This document shows, one piece after another, positions 8,173-16,439 of a stretch of DNA of 64,000 nucleotides. A model generated the notes under the pieces. That model was given only the letters and a program-made list of their open reading frames with translations, had not been told where the DNA came from and ran no database searches. Position 1 is the first letter of the stretch; each line of letters begins with the position of its first letter. This DNA is from Saprospiraceae bacterium. Lineage in GTDB: Bacteria; Bacteroidota; Bacteroidia; Chitinophagales; Saprospiraceae. The stretch lies in assembly GCA_020628095.1 (NCBI GenBank), contig JAHDFP010000003.1, forward strand, positions 230,739 to 294,738. The letters are read 5' to 3'. A program made the position numbers and the translations under genes.

Positions 8173-9669
8173 TTAATACACGATGTTTACAGATTTGAGC
8201 GTGGTATAATTATATATCCCTGTCTTGCCTAACTCTCTACCTATACCGGACTGCTTATATCCGCCGAGTGGAAGATTAGGGTCTGATCTGACAGGAGAGT
8301 TAACGTACACGACACCCGCTTCTAATCTGTTGATAGTTTTTATGGCTTTGGATATATCTTTAGTCCATACTGTGGCTGCTAATCCTAGCTTAGAGTCATT
8401 AGCCTTTTGTATTGCATGCTTTAGGTCATCAAAAGGTACTGCCACCAATACAGGTCCAAATATTTCTTCCCTAATAATAGCCAGCTCATTATCAGTCGCA
8501 CTGAAAACCGTCGGTTGCAGATAGTATCCCTTATCGTATATTTTACGACCTCCAGATACTAATGAAGCCCCATCTGATATTCCTTGATCTATATAATGGC
8601 ATACTTTGTCACGATGAGATGCTGAGACTAACGGTCCCATATCAGCCGTCTCATCAAAACCATTTCCTATTTTAATTTTTTCCGCCTCATGGCAAATATC
8701 CGCCAGTACCTTATCAAAAACTTTTTTGTGTATATAAACTCTTGATCCTGCGACACACACTTGTCCTTGATTGCGGAATATTCCAGCAGCCACACCTTTA
8801 GCCACTGCTGAGAAGTCGATCGGGTCATCATAGACTATGGCTGGTGATTTTCCACCGAGTTCTAATGAAATGCCCGTAACATTATCCATTGCTGATTTAC
8901 CTATGATTTTTCCAGTATGGGTAGAGCCAGTAAAAGTCACTTTGCTTATATGGGGATGCGCAGTGAGAGCAGCACCTGTTGTCTTTCCGTCACCTAAGAC
9001 AATATTGAATACTCCGGATGGCATGCCAGCCTCCATTGCTAACTGAGCAAGTAGTAATACCGAAAGGGGTGTTTCTTCGGATGGCTTGAGTACAACGGTA
9101 CAGCCTGCGGCTAAGGCAGGTGCTAATTTCCATGATGCAACAGACAGAGGGAAGTTCCAGGGAACGATAGCCGCAACAACGCCGATAGGCTCTCTTCTGG
9201 TAAAAGCAAAATTTTGTTTTCCTCCTTTTTGTGGCTGTGATAGGTCTATTGTTTCTCCTTCTATTTTAGTACACCATCCCGCATAATATCGGAATGTTTT
9301 AGCAGCGCCACCTACGTCTGATGATTTTGCATCACGCAGTAGTTTTCCATTTTCTAAAGTGACAAGCTGTGCCAGGGATTCTTTATTTTCTTCTATTTTC
9401 TCAGCAAGTTTGTATAGAATCTTTCCTCTATCATCAGGCAACATTTTTCTCCACGGGCTATCATGTTGAAATGCTTTTTTGGCAGACACAACAGCTTTAT
9501 CCACATCTTCCATCGAACCCAAAGAGACTTGAGCTATAATTTCTTCAGTCGCTGGATTGATCACAGGGAAAGTCTCATCAGAATTACTCGATACAAAGTC
9601 ACCATCCATAAAATGACTATGGACGGGTGTCTTCAAAAAATCTTGCAATAGTGGAGTTAATTCTGGCAT
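8173..9669 (-). CDS. NAD(P)-dependent aldehyde dehydrogenase, phenylacetaldehyde dehydrogenase-like
   Basis: The 498-residue ALDH has the PWNFPLSVASWKLAPALAAG segment near residue 170, the general-base Glu in SLELGGKSPAIV and the catalytic Cys in NQGQVCVAGSRVY. The C-terminal PLGGYKQSGIGRELGK is typical of the phenylacetaldehyde/betaine/class 1-2 ALDH group. The start is supported by the family-like PVHSHFMDGDFVSS N-terminus. It lies directly upstream of the ThDP enzyme gene (32 bp), and the pair could turn an aromatic 2-oxoacid into an aryl-acetate that enters the hpa or paa route. Succinate semialdehyde, a product of the last hpa step, is another possible substrate. Substrate choice is inference; the ALDH assignment is certain. 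Confidence 0.88.
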   Translation of the reverse strand: MPELTPLLQDFLKTPVHSHFMDGDFVSSNSDETFPVINPATEEIIAQVSLGSMEDVDKAVVSAKKAFQHDSPWRKMLPDDRGKILYKLAEKIEENKESLAQLVTLENGKLLRDAKSSDVGGAAKTFRYYAGWCTKIEGETIDLSQPQKGGKQNFAFTRREPIGVVAAIVPWNFPLSVASWKLAPALAAGCTVVLKPSEETPLSVLLLAQLAMEAGMPSGVFNIVLGDGKTTGAALTAHPHISKVTFTGSTHTGKIIGKSAMDNVTGISLELGGKSPAIVYDDPIDFSAVAKGVAAGIFRNQGQVCVAGSRVYIHKKVFDKVLADICHEAEKIKIGNGFDETADMGPLVSASHRDKVCHYIDQGISDGASLVSGGRKIYDKGYYLQPTVFSATDNELAIIREEIFGPVLVAVPFDDLKHAIQKANDSKLGLAATVWTKDISKAIKTINRLEAGVVYVNSPVRSDPNLPLGGYKQSGIGRELGKTGIYNYTTLKSVNIVY

Positions 9670-9720
9670 TCACATATTTGATAGGTCTAATATAAATATT
9701 TCGACGTGCAGGAGATTCGC

Positions 9721-11235
9721 TTACTTACCAAGTTTAGGAATGCTGTGTGTGCCATAAGCTACGCAGATATTCTTTGTTTCCATATAAAAATCAAAACTAT
9801 ATTCCCCGCCGTCACGACCTATGCCGCTATACTTGACACCGCCAAAAGGTGTGGGTAAATGTCTCACATTCTGTGAGTTAATCCATACCATGCCCGCTTC
9901 TACGTCTCGAGCTATTCTATGCGCTCTAGAAGTGTCATTAGTCCATATATAAGCAGTCAATCCATATCTGACTGAATTGGCAATTTTGAGGGCCTGAGCT
10001 TCAGTTTTGAATTTCATAACTGATAAGAACGGTCCAAAAACCTCTTCTTGCCCTAATCTCATTTTTGGTGTGACACCGTCCACGAGAGTTGGATTGACAT
10101 AGCACCCTTTTGATAACTTTCCTTTTGGTTTGTCACCTCCAGCGAGTATGTTTGCGCCTTCTTCTTTAGCAAGGTTTGCATAGCTAAGAACCTTCTCTTG
10201 ATGTGAAGAATGGATCAAAGGCCCTATCTCAGTATTGGGATCTAGTGGATTACCGACTTTTATTTTATTGACCCGTGCTTTCAATTTTTTTAGGAAGCTA
10301 TCATATATTTTTTCGTGTAAAATGAGTCTTGACGAAGAAGTACAGCGTTCTCCATTAAGACTATATTTCATAAATATTACGGCGTCTAAGGCTCTATCCA
10401 AATCTGCATCATCAAAGACAATCACAGGATTCTTACCACCTAACTCAAAATGAACTCGCTTCAATGTTGACGCACCTTGTCTCATGATATGAGAGCCTGT
10501 CGTTGTTTCGCCGACGAAAGCAATGGCTTTTATATCATCATGTTCTGTGAGTGCTTTTCCTACAGTTTCTCCATAGCCATGTACAGTGTTCCAGACACCA
10601 TCAGGCAAGCCTGCTTCATGGGCGGCTTTGGACAAGTAGTTGGCTGTGACTGGGCTTAGTTCGGCGGGTTTATGCACGACAGTGCATCCGGCAGCCAAGG
10701 CAGGGGCTATTTTCCACGTACTCAACATGAATGGTGCATTCCAAGGGGTAATCACTCCAACAGGGCCAATAGGTTGCTTCATGGTGAAATTCACATGATG
10801 CGTATCAGGCGTGGATAGTCCATTAGCGGCATCTATAGTTTTGTCGGCGAAGTATCTGAAATTATAAGCACCTCTTATCGCCGCTTTTTTAGTAAATCTT
10901 ATTGGCTGTCCCGTATCATAGGATTCTAATACAGCAATCTCCTCGGCATAAGACTCAATCTTATCTGCAATATTGTAAAGGATTTCTTTCCTCGACTTGT
11001 GATCTATATTCTTCCAAGTATTAAATGCCTTTTTAGCACACTTGGCTGCTTTATCTATGTCTTTGATGCTTCCTTCTGGTACATCACAAATAAACTTTCC
11101 ATCAACAGGTGTATGATTCTGAAATGTTTTTTTGGAAGAAGAATCTAATAACTTTCCATCAATGATGTTTTTTATTCCAAGTTTTTGAAGTTTTTCTAGT
11201 TCGCCTTTCAGCTTTTTTTTATTCTTAGCAAGCAT
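9721..11235 (-). CDS. hpaE: 5-carboxymethyl-2-hydroxymuconate semialdehyde dehydrogenase
   Basis: This is an ALDH-superfamily protein of 504 residues when started at the ATG at 11235; a GTG 18 bp upstream is possible but less likely. Key features are the Glu in HFELGGKNPVIVFDDADLDRA, the Cys in SLNGERCTSSSRL, and PTPFGGVKYSGIGRDGGEYSFDFY. The NGERCT active-site context and the ending are characteristic of HpaE/HpcC rather than generic ALDHs. It oxidises the ring-cleavage semialdehyde made by HpaD to the substrate of HpaF. It is the promoter-proximal gene of the reverse-strand block and faces hpaH across a 108-bp divergent intergenic region. The Lys-rich N-terminal stretch (KNKKKLKGELEKL) is an unusual extension. 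Confidence 0.85.
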   Translation of the reverse strand: MLAKNKKKLKGELEKLQKLGIKNIIDGKLLDSSSKKTFQNHTPVDGKFICDVPEGSIKDIDKAAKCAKKAFNTWKNIDHKSRKEILYNIADKIESYAEEIAVLESYDTGQPIRFTKKAAIRGAYNFRYFADKTIDAANGLSTPDTHHVNFTMKQPIGPVGVITPWNAPFMLSTWKIAPALAAGCTVVHKPAELSPVTANYLSKAAHEAGLPDGVWNTVHGYGETVGKALTEHDDIKAIAFVGETTTGSHIMRQGASTLKRVHFELGGKNPVIVFDDADLDRALDAVIFMKYSLNGERCTSSSRLILHEKIYDSFLKKLKARVNKIKVGNPLDPNTEIGPLIHSSHQEKVLSYANLAKEEGANILAGGDKPKGKLSKGCYVNPTLVDGVTPKMRLGQEEVFGPFLSVMKFKTEAQALKIANSVRYGLTAYIWTNDTSRAHRIARDVEAGMVWINSQNVRHLPTPFGGVKYSGIGRDGGEYSFDFYMETKNICVAYGTHSIPKLGK

Positions 11236-11343
11236 ACATATACTTATTAGCACAAATAATAACGCAAATTAGTATCTATAATGAATAAAAGTTCTTTTTC
11301 ACGCTATGCATTGGATAAATCATAGTTTTATAATAAAAATGTC
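11236..11343. promoter_or_regulatory. Divergent intergenic region between hpaE and hpaH
   Basis: This 108-bp AT-rich spacer separates the minus-strand hpaE-ALDH-ThDP-hpaD-hpaF block from the plus-strand hpaHI pair, so it should contain both promoters. On the plus strand, TTGGATAAATCATAGTTTTATAAT lies just before the hpaH start, but it does not fit the TAnnTTTG element well. No clear palindromic operator was seen. The regulatory assignment rests on gene layout. Confidence 0.45.
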
Positions 11344-12144
11344 ATGACACCAGAGGAAATAGAAATCGTCGCCCATAAATTACACCAAGCCGAGAAAAAC
11401 CGTCAGCAGATAAAAGCAATCACCATTGATTATCCGAATATGGACGTCGATGATGCCTACAAGATCCAGTCTAAGTGGATGGAAATAAAATTAGCAGAAG
11501 GTAGAAAACTGGCGGGGTATAAGATAGGCCTGACATCACGTACGATGCAAAAGGCAATGAACATAGACGAACCTGATTATGGGATGTTATTAGACGATAT
11601 GGTCTTTCATGATGGTGATACGATCAAGGCCTCAGACTTTTTAGACCCGAGGATCGAAGTCGAGCTATGTTTTTTTCTAAAAGAAGAATTATTCGGTGAT
11701 AATCTGACTAAAGAAGATGTGCTGGCAGCCACGGATTATATTGCTCCAGCCCTGGAGATGATCGCGGCGAGATCATATAGAGTAGATCCTGATACAAGAT
11801 ATGGTCGCAATGTCAAAGATACGATATCAGATAATGCGGCCAATGGCGGTGTCATCATAGGAAAATATAAGATAGATCCATATTGCGATGATCTTTGCTG
11901 GATAGGCGCTATGATGTCCAAAAATGGGATTATAGAAGAGTCTGGTGTCTCAGGGGCAGTGTTAGGACATCCTGCACTGGGTATCGTATGGCTGGCAAAG
12001 AAATATGCTCAACACGGCATTCCTCTCAAACCAGGACAGATTATTCTGTCAGGTAGCTTCACCAGACCGATTATCGTACAAGCTGGAGATAAGATAGATG
12101 TGGATTTCAATCATTACGGACAGATATCTCTCAATTTTAATTAA
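11344..12144 (+). CDS. hpaH: 2-oxo-hept-4-ene-1,7-dioate hydratase
   Basis: The 266-residue product belongs to the fumarylacetoacetase-like hydratase/decarboxylase family (HpaH, MhpD, DmpE). It has KLAGYKIGLTS near residue 55, the metal-binding ExE in LDPRIEVELCFFL near residue 105, and the NAANGG and FTRP motifs further on. It hydrates the dienoate produced after decarboxylation in the homoprotocatechuate route and hands 4-hydroxy-2-oxoheptanedioate to HpaI, encoded 3 bp downstream. MhpD-type specificity would be the alternative, but the neighbouring hpaI, hpaE and hpaF favour HpaH. No obvious ribosome binding site precedes the ATG, which is common in this phylum. Confidence 0.87.
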   Translation: MTPEEIEIVAHKLHQAEKNRQQIKAITIDYPNMDVDDAYKIQSKWMEIKLAEGRKLAGYKIGLTSRTMQKAMNIDEPDYGMLLDDMVFHDGDTIKASDFLDPRIEVELCFFLKEELFGDNLTKEDVLAATDYIAPALEMIAARSYRVDPDTRYGRNVKDTISDNAANGGVIIGKYKIDPYCDDLCWIGAMMSKNGIIEESGVSGAVLGHPALGIVWLAKKYAQHGIPLKPGQIILSGSFTRPIIVQAGDKIDVDFNHYGQISLNFN

Positions 12145-12147
12145 GAC

Positions 12148-12945
12148 ATGTCAATAGTAAACCAATTCAAGCAGCGCATACTTAAGGGTGACCTACAATA
12201 TGGAATCTGGAATGGTATTCCGCACTCATATGCTGCGGAGATATTAGCTGGGGCTGGATTTGATTGGGTATTAGTGGATGCAGAACATGCACCCTTTAGT
12301 CAAGATCAGATTATCTGCCAGGTACAAGCTATGAGTCGATATAATGTGACCCCGATAGTGAGACTACCCAAGTGTGATCCAGCGGACATGAAGGTGCTTC
12401 TTGACGCTGGTGTCCAGTCATTTATCATACCGATGGTCGAGAGCAAGGACTATGCAGAACTAGCTCTAAAGGCGGTCAAGTATCCACCGCAAGGCATAAG
12501 AGGCGTGGGCACGGCGTTGGCAAGAGCGGCACAATGGAATCGAGTTAATAATTATTTTAAAGAAGCCAATGATCAGATGTGTATCATTACACAGATAGAA
12601 TCCTTAAACGGCGCGGAGGCTTTAGATGGTATACTTGAGGTAGAAGGTATAGATGTTGTTTTCGTCGGACCAGCTGATCTGGCTGGAACAATGGGGCATT
12701 TGGGTAATCCTTCTCATCCTGATGTCAGAAACTTGGTAAATGAATCTTTGCAGAAAATAGTCAATAGCGGAAAGAAAGCGGGTGTATTGACCAGTTCCAA
12801 AGAACTCATTGCAGATTACAGGGCAAAAGGAGCAACCATGCTGGGTGTGGGCTTAGATACGATACTATTAGCGAAAGCAACCCAATCCTTGGCAGAGCAC
12901 TACATGCCTGAGCTTACTGATAGAAAAAGTAATACGGTCTACTAA
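12148..12945 (+). CDS. hpaI: 4-hydroxy-2-oxoheptane-1,7-dioate aldolase
   Basis: The 265-residue class II aldolase of the HpcH/HpaI family has WVLVDAEHAPFSQDQI near residue 37 (the His region), the metal-binding Glu in ITQIESLNGAEALD and the Asp in VDVVFVGPADLAG, plus the RGVGTALARA loop. It cleaves 4-hydroxy-2-oxoheptanedioate into pyruvate and succinate semialdehyde, ending the hpa route. It starts 3 bp after hpaH and is certainly co-transcribed with it. Length matches the E. coli enzyme (about 262 residues). 2-keto-3-deoxy-L-rhamnonate aldolase is the closest alternative by sequence, but the context argues against it. Confidence 0.88.
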   Translation: MSIVNQFKQRILKGDLQYGIWNGIPHSYAAEILAGAGFDWVLVDAEHAPFSQDQIICQVQAMSRYNVTPIVRLPKCDPADMKVLLDAGVQSFIIPMVESKDYAELALKAVKYPPQGIRGVGTALARAAQWNRVNNYFKEANDQMCIITQIESLNGAEALDGILEVEGIDVVFVGPADLAGTMGHLGNPSHPDVRNLVNESLQKIVNSGKKAGVLTSSKELIADYRAKGATMLGVGLDTILLAKATQSLAEHYMPELTDRKSNTVY

Positions 12946-12952
12946 GGGTAAA

Positions 12953-13162
12953 CTACTGAAGAAAATTTGGGATGATGTAGGATATGAAGATGGTGAAAGC
13001 TAATAGGCTAATGAGAGCATACTTAAAGTGAGAAATCAATTGCCAGCCCTTAGATGGCACCTCTCTACTAAAAATAAGGGCAAATAAGGACTTCAATAAG
13101 AAGAAAACAAATAGCCCACCCAAAATGAGGAAGCCCAGTGCTATGATACTATCATTTGACAT
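12953..13162 (-). CDS. Small two-helix membrane protein, unknown function
   Basis: The 69-residue product has two hydrophobic helices (residues about 7-31 and 49-67) separated by a short polar loop, SREVPSKGWQLISHFK. No family was recognised. It is convergent with hpaI, with 7 bp between stops, and its start at 13162 lies 142 bp from the divergent OmpA-family gene. The membrane pattern and clean framing support a real gene. Confidence 0.55.
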   Translation of the reverse strand: MSNDSIIALGFLILGGLFVFFLLKSLFALIFSREVPSKGWQLISHFKYALISLLAFTIFISYIIPNFLQ

Positions 13163-13277
13163 AATAAAGAAGGTAAAAATAATAGGCCTAAACTTTAATA
13201 AGATATTTGACTAAATTATATTTGTTTTTTAACTATATTCAAACACTTCAATTTCCCTGAAATCCCTCGATTTTAAA

Positions 13278-13285
13278 TACATTTG
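13278..13285 (+). promoter_or_regulatory. Bacteroidota-type -7 element (TACATTTG) before the OmpA-family gene
   Basis: TACATTTG matches the Bacteroidota -7 consensus TAnnTTTG and ends 19 bp before the ATG at 13305, implying a short leader. A convincing -33 TTTG was not found at the usual spacing, so this is a sequence match only. Confidence 0.4.
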
Positions 13286-13304
13286 CGAATCTAAAACTTA
13301 CGAA

Positions 13305-14909
13305 ATGAATAAACGGATACTTTTTTCCTTTGTAATGTTGATGTTCCTTTCCATTTGCATGGAGGCTCAGACTGAAAACAGTAAATGGGGCTTAATGCTA
13401 AGTGGAGGAAAGATGGAATACAACGGTGACATAGGAAGTAATATGATTTTTGGAACACCTTTCCAGGGACATGTTGGTGCAAGATTGTCAAGATATCTTT
13501 CTCCTTCTTTTGATCTTGTACTTGCGGGTTCATCTGGAAGACATGGTATAGAGCTAACTGATGGCATGTCTGATGATGAGCAGTTCCTTTCTCAGGTTTT
13601 CCAGATTAATCTCGGAGCCCATTATAAGTTCTTAAAGAACAGCAAATTTTCTCCGTTCTTATCAGGCGCTTTAGGATATATCAGCTATACTCCTAAAGAC
13701 GGTGTTGGAGGATTTGGAATCAGAGGAGAAGAAGAGTCTAATTTGCACGTACCTCTTGGGTTAGGGTTCAAATATAACCTAACTGATAATTTTGGATTAT
13801 TCTGGCATACGCAGTATGGTTTGAACTTTGGTGATAACTATGATGGTGCGCACACAGGATCTGGTGCAAGATTGTCAGGAGAAGATGGCAATGATAACTA
13901 TATGTTGCATGAGTTAGGTCTTGGATTTGCTTTTGGTAAGAAAGACAGAGATAAGGACGGTGTTGCAGATGATAAAGATGAGTGTCCAGATACACCGGGT
14001 CTTAAAGAGTATGCAGGATGTCCTGACTCTGATATGGACGGGGTTATAGACAAAAACGATGATTGTCCAGATGTAGCCGGTCTTGCAGAGTTCAGAGGTT
14101 GCCCAGATACAGATGGTGACGGTGTTATAGACAAAAATGACTCTTGCCCAGAAGTTGCAGGAGAAGAAAGATATGCTGGTTGCCCAGATACAGATGGTGA
14201 TGGTATTGCGGATAATGTGGATGAGTGTCCAGAAGAATCTGGTGTATCCAAGTATAACGGATGTCCTATACCAGACACAGATGGTGATGGATTCAACGAT
14301 GACGATGATGAGTGTCCAGAAGTAGCAGGTGACCTCAGAGGTTGTCCAGATGGTGATGGCGATGGTGTTCAGGATAGAAACGATGATTGTCCAGAAGAGC
14401 CAGGTACTGTTAACGGTTGTCCAGATGGTGATAATGATGGTATCGCAGATAAAGATGATAAGTGTCCAAGAGAGGCTGGTGTACCTGAAAATGATGGTTG
14501 CCCTAAGGTGAGAAAACCAACTAGATCAGAAATTATTAATAGATATTGTGCTCCTTCTATCCAGTTTGGTAGTGGATCGGGTGCTCCTGCAGAGTATAAC
14601 GATATTGTCAATACTATTGCTGCATGGCATAAGTCTTACCCAGAGGCATATTTGAATGTATCTGGATATACGGATAGCGATGGAGGCGAAGGTGCTAATC
14701 TTGCATTATCTAAGAGGAGAGCGAAGAGAGTCTACGAAAGTCTTATAAGAGCGGGTGTTCCAGCAGAGCAACTGACTTACCAAGGCTACGGAGAAACTAA
14801 CCCGATAGCTGATAACGCAACAAAAGAGGGTAGAGAAATGAATAGAAGAGTACAAGTATGTGCAAGTACTTCTCCACGTATTATCGAAACAACGAATACG
14901 AAGAGATAA
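13305..14909 (+). CDS. OmpA-family outer membrane protein with thrombospondin type 3 repeats
   Basis: The 534-residue product has a signal peptide ending near CMEAQT (residues 1-22). An outer-membrane beta-barrel of about 180 residues ends HELGLGFAFGK. About seven Asp-rich TSP type 3 calcium-binding repeats follow (DTDGDGVIDKNDSCPEVAG pattern, residues about 208-400). The C-terminal OmpA domain (about 410-520) contains YLNVSGYTDSDGGEGANLALSKRRA, the peptidoglycan-binding motif. It anchors the outer membrane to the cell wall; the TSP3 rod is a rigid, calcium-dependent spacer. This domain order is common in Bacteroidota. A strong terminator follows and a TAnnTTTG promoter element precedes, so it is probably monocistronic. 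Confidence 0.93.
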   Translation: MNKRILFSFVMLMFLSICMEAQTENSKWGLMLSGGKMEYNGDIGSNMIFGTPFQGHVGARLSRYLSPSFDLVLAGSSGRHGIELTDGMSDDEQFLSQVFQINLGAHYKFLKNSKFSPFLSGALGYISYTPKDGVGGFGIRGEEESNLHVPLGLGFKYNLTDNFGLFWHTQYGLNFGDNYDGAHTGSGARLSGEDGNDNYMLHELGLGFAFGKKDRDKDGVADDKDECPDTPGLKEYAGCPDSDMDGVIDKNDDCPDVAGLAEFRGCPDTDGDGVIDKNDSCPEVAGEERYAGCPDTDGDGIADNVDECPEESGVSKYNGCPIPDTDGDGFNDDDDECPEVAGDLRGCPDGDGDGVQDRNDDCPEEPGTVNGCPDGDNDGIADKDDKCPREAGVPENDGCPKVRKPTRSEIINRYCAPSIQFGSGSGAPAEYNDIVNTIAAWHKSYPEAYLNVSGYTDSDGGEGANLALSKRRAKRVYESLIRAGVPAEQLTYQGYGETNPIADNATKEGREMNRRVQVCASTSPRIIETTNTKR

Positions 14910-14938
14910 GATTATAATAGTTTTTTCATAACTGATTA

Positions 14939-14972
14939 GCTCTCGTTGATTTTATTGACGAGGGCTTTTTTA
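14939..14972 (+). terminator. Rho-independent terminator after the OmpA-family gene
   Basis: A 10-bp stem, with GCTCTCGTTG pairing to TGACGAGGGC (two G-U pairs), closes a short AT loop and is followed directly by a T run. It lies 30 bp past the stop codon of the plus-strand gene. Confidence 0.8.
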
Positions 14973-14995
14973 TTTATAGGACCAGATCTTTACTC

Positions 14996-15030
14996 AAAAA
15001 AAAATAGAGCGGATCTTACGATCCACTCTA
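14996..15030 (-). terminator. Terminator of the arsR/Cys-peptide unit (minus strand)
   Basis: Read on the minus strand, AGAGTGGATC-GTAA-GATCCGCTCT forms a 10-bp stem with one mismatch and is followed by nine T. It ends transcripts from the Cys-rich peptide gene and arsR, and lies 15 bp downstream of the peptide stop codon. Confidence 0.8.
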
Positions 15031-15044
15031 TAAATATTATTGGA

Positions 15045-15134
15045 TTAGCAACATATTCCATTGCAACAAGGAAGGTCACAACATGTCAATGCGATTCCAG
15101 ATAAAATCCCGACGATTGCAAATAACTTTTTCAT
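15045..15134 (-). CDS. 29-residue cysteine-rich peptide with a signal-like N-terminus, ArsR-linked
   Basis: A 30-codon frame starts at the ATG at 15134 and reads MKKLFAIVGILSGIALT, followed by a 12-residue tail CCDLPCCNGICC. The N-terminus looks like a signal peptide or membrane anchor (Lys-Lys plus a hydrophobic stretch), and half of the tail is cysteine, arranged as three CC pairs. The gene follows arsR on the same strand, has a perfect 16-bp ArsR-type palindrome 40 bp upstream, and ends 15 bp before a strong terminator. This punctuation supports a real gene. A thiol-rich exported or membrane-tethered peptide under a metal(loid)-responsive repressor suggests metal or arsenite binding, which is inference. 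No family was recognised. A lipoprotein (LTCC lipobox-like) is a further possibility. Confidence 0.7.
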   Translation of the reverse strand: MKKLFAIVGILSGIALTCCDLPCCNGICC

Positions 15135-15173
15135 TTTACAATTTTTTAATTCGTTAAATAATTTATTAATTAC

Positions 15174-15189
15174 ATCGTAATATTACGAT
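15174..15189. promoter_or_regulatory. Perfect 16-bp palindromic operator (ArsR type) before the Cys-rich peptide gene
   Basis: ATCGTAATATTACGAT is identical to its reverse complement. It lies in the 73-bp gap between the arsR stop and the peptide start, and closely resembles the palindrome at 15529-15544. ArsR/SmtB repressors bind 12-2-12-like palindromes of this AT-rich type, so the site is a likely operator. Confidence 0.72.
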
Positions 15190-15207
15190 AGCTATAGCCA
15201 AAAAAAA

Positions 15208-15528
15208 TCAACAACAACTTTTCATCATATCGAATATCTTGTCTATCATCACCTTCAGCTCTCTACAAGCCGCCAGATTAGTACAATAACAATTATAGGC
15301 TCCGTTTTCTTCTATAGATAGAATGCCAGCATCCTTCATGGCCTTGAGATGTTGAGAAACCGTTGATTGAGATAAAGGCAAATCTTCAACGATATCACCG
15401 CAGACGCAATTCCCTTTCTTAATAAGATTTTGCAATATTGCTATGCGCGCCGGATGCGATAGCGCTTTAGCTAATTGCGCCAATCTGTTCTGACTAGGGG
15501 TAAATAATTCGTTTTTTGATTTTCCCAT
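15208..15528 (-). CDS. ArsR/SmtB-family transcriptional repressor
   Basis: The 106-residue winged-helix protein has the recognition helix LPLSQSTVSQHLKAMKDAGIL near residues 50-70. It carries the cysteine motif NCVCGDIVEDL in helix 3, equivalent to the ELCVCDL inducer-binding box, and a C-terminal Cys-Cys pair. The arrangement suggests sensing of As(III), Sb(III) or a soft metal ion that releases DNA. Two matching palindromes flank its coding region: one (15529-15544) abuts the start codon and one (15174-15189) lies downstream, before the Cys-rich peptide. No arsenic efflux gene is adjacent, which is unusual. An in-frame stop lies just upstream of the ATG, so the start is well defined. Confidence 0.9.
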   Translation of the reverse strand: MGKSKNELFTPSQNRLAQLAKALSHPARIAILQNLIKKGNCVCGDIVEDLPLSQSTVSQHLKAMKDAGILSIEENGAYNCYCTNLAACRELKVMIDKIFDMMKSCC

Positions 15529-15544
15529 ATCGCAATATTACGAT
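15529..15544. promoter_or_regulatory. Near-perfect 16-bp palindromic operator abutting the arsR start codon
   Basis: ATCGCAATATTACGAT matches its reverse complement at 14 of 16 positions and ends at the base next to the arsR ATG (15528). It is very similar to the downstream site at 15174-15189. Position and sequence fit autorepression by the encoded ArsR protein; the site would also cover the ribosome-binding region of the transcript. Confidence 0.72.
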
Positions 15545-15643
15545 GAATAAATTTTTAAAGCAACCTAAATTCATTTTGTATAAAAGATTATTGTCTCTAT
15601 ATCAATAATTTAACATAGCTTAGGTTATCAATTCTTAATAATT

Positions 15644-16390
15644 ATGACAGAACAAAAAGCAATTGATCATCTGGATCGTGCATTAGCCAAGAGTCAGTTC
15701 AAATTTGGACAGTATATCAGCTACGGCTTCGACTTATGGAAGAAGGAAGCTGGAGCCTACATTGGCTTTGGAATTATTTATATGATAATTTCTTTATTTG
15801 CCTCTTTTATTCCTATTGTTGGTCCTTTAGGTTCCAATTTGATACTTGTCCCTTGTCTTACTGCAGGAGCATATTATTTCAGTCATAAAACATTTAAGAA
15901 CAAACCAGACTTTGCAAATTTCTTTTCTGGTTTTGAGAAAATAGGACCACTTATTATTGTTACGTTATTGCAATATCTTGTTTAACTAGTGTTGCTAATT
16001 CCATTTTTTGCTATAGTTGGATTTGAATTTGTTGAATTGTTTAATTCTCCTGAATTGGCCGTAGATTACTCCTGGGATCTCAGTCCTTGGGTGCTGCTAC
16101 TCATTCTTCCATCCTTACTCTTTTATTTTTTGTTTTCCTTTTCGGTGCCCTTAGTGTGGTTTTATAATATAGAAGCTATTAACGCACTTAAGTATAGCTG
16201 CAAGTTTTTATGGAAGCATCTTTTGATATACATTTTGTTTTGTATAGTCGTTTTTCTGTTGGCAATATCAGGTATCATAGGTTTATTAATTGCGGTGCTT
16301 ATTACGTTTACATTTGTCTATCCGATGATGTATGAGTGCTTTAGTGACCTGACATTTTTAGAGGAGTATGAGAATCCATCTTCCGATTAG
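15644..16390 (+). pseudogene. Multi-pass membrane protein, split by an in-frame TAA
   Basis: Two open segments (15644-15985 and 15989-16390) are in the same reading frame and separated only by TAA at 15983-15985 and one further codon (CTA). Read through, the product is 248 residues. It has an N-terminal soluble segment (residues 1-35) and about five hydrophobic helices, including AGAYIGFGIIYMIISLFASF and SPWVLLLILPSLLFYFLFSF, and it ends with an acidic tail. It resembles Bacteroidota membrane proteins of the DUF975-like sort, but no firm family was recognised. A single nonsense change or sequencing error splits it. The second half has only GTG/TTG-type starts. Function unknown. Confidence 0.65.
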
Positions 16391-16439
16391 GCTGTTGTGG
16401 ATCTTTTAGTAGAGTAATATAAAGGTTACCTTTGAGGTG

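Noticed and set aside
13768-14611. Several antisense and alternate-frame open frames over the TSP3 repeats
   Set aside because: They are produced by Asp-rich low-complexity coding on the plus strand and have no independent start context or family similarity.
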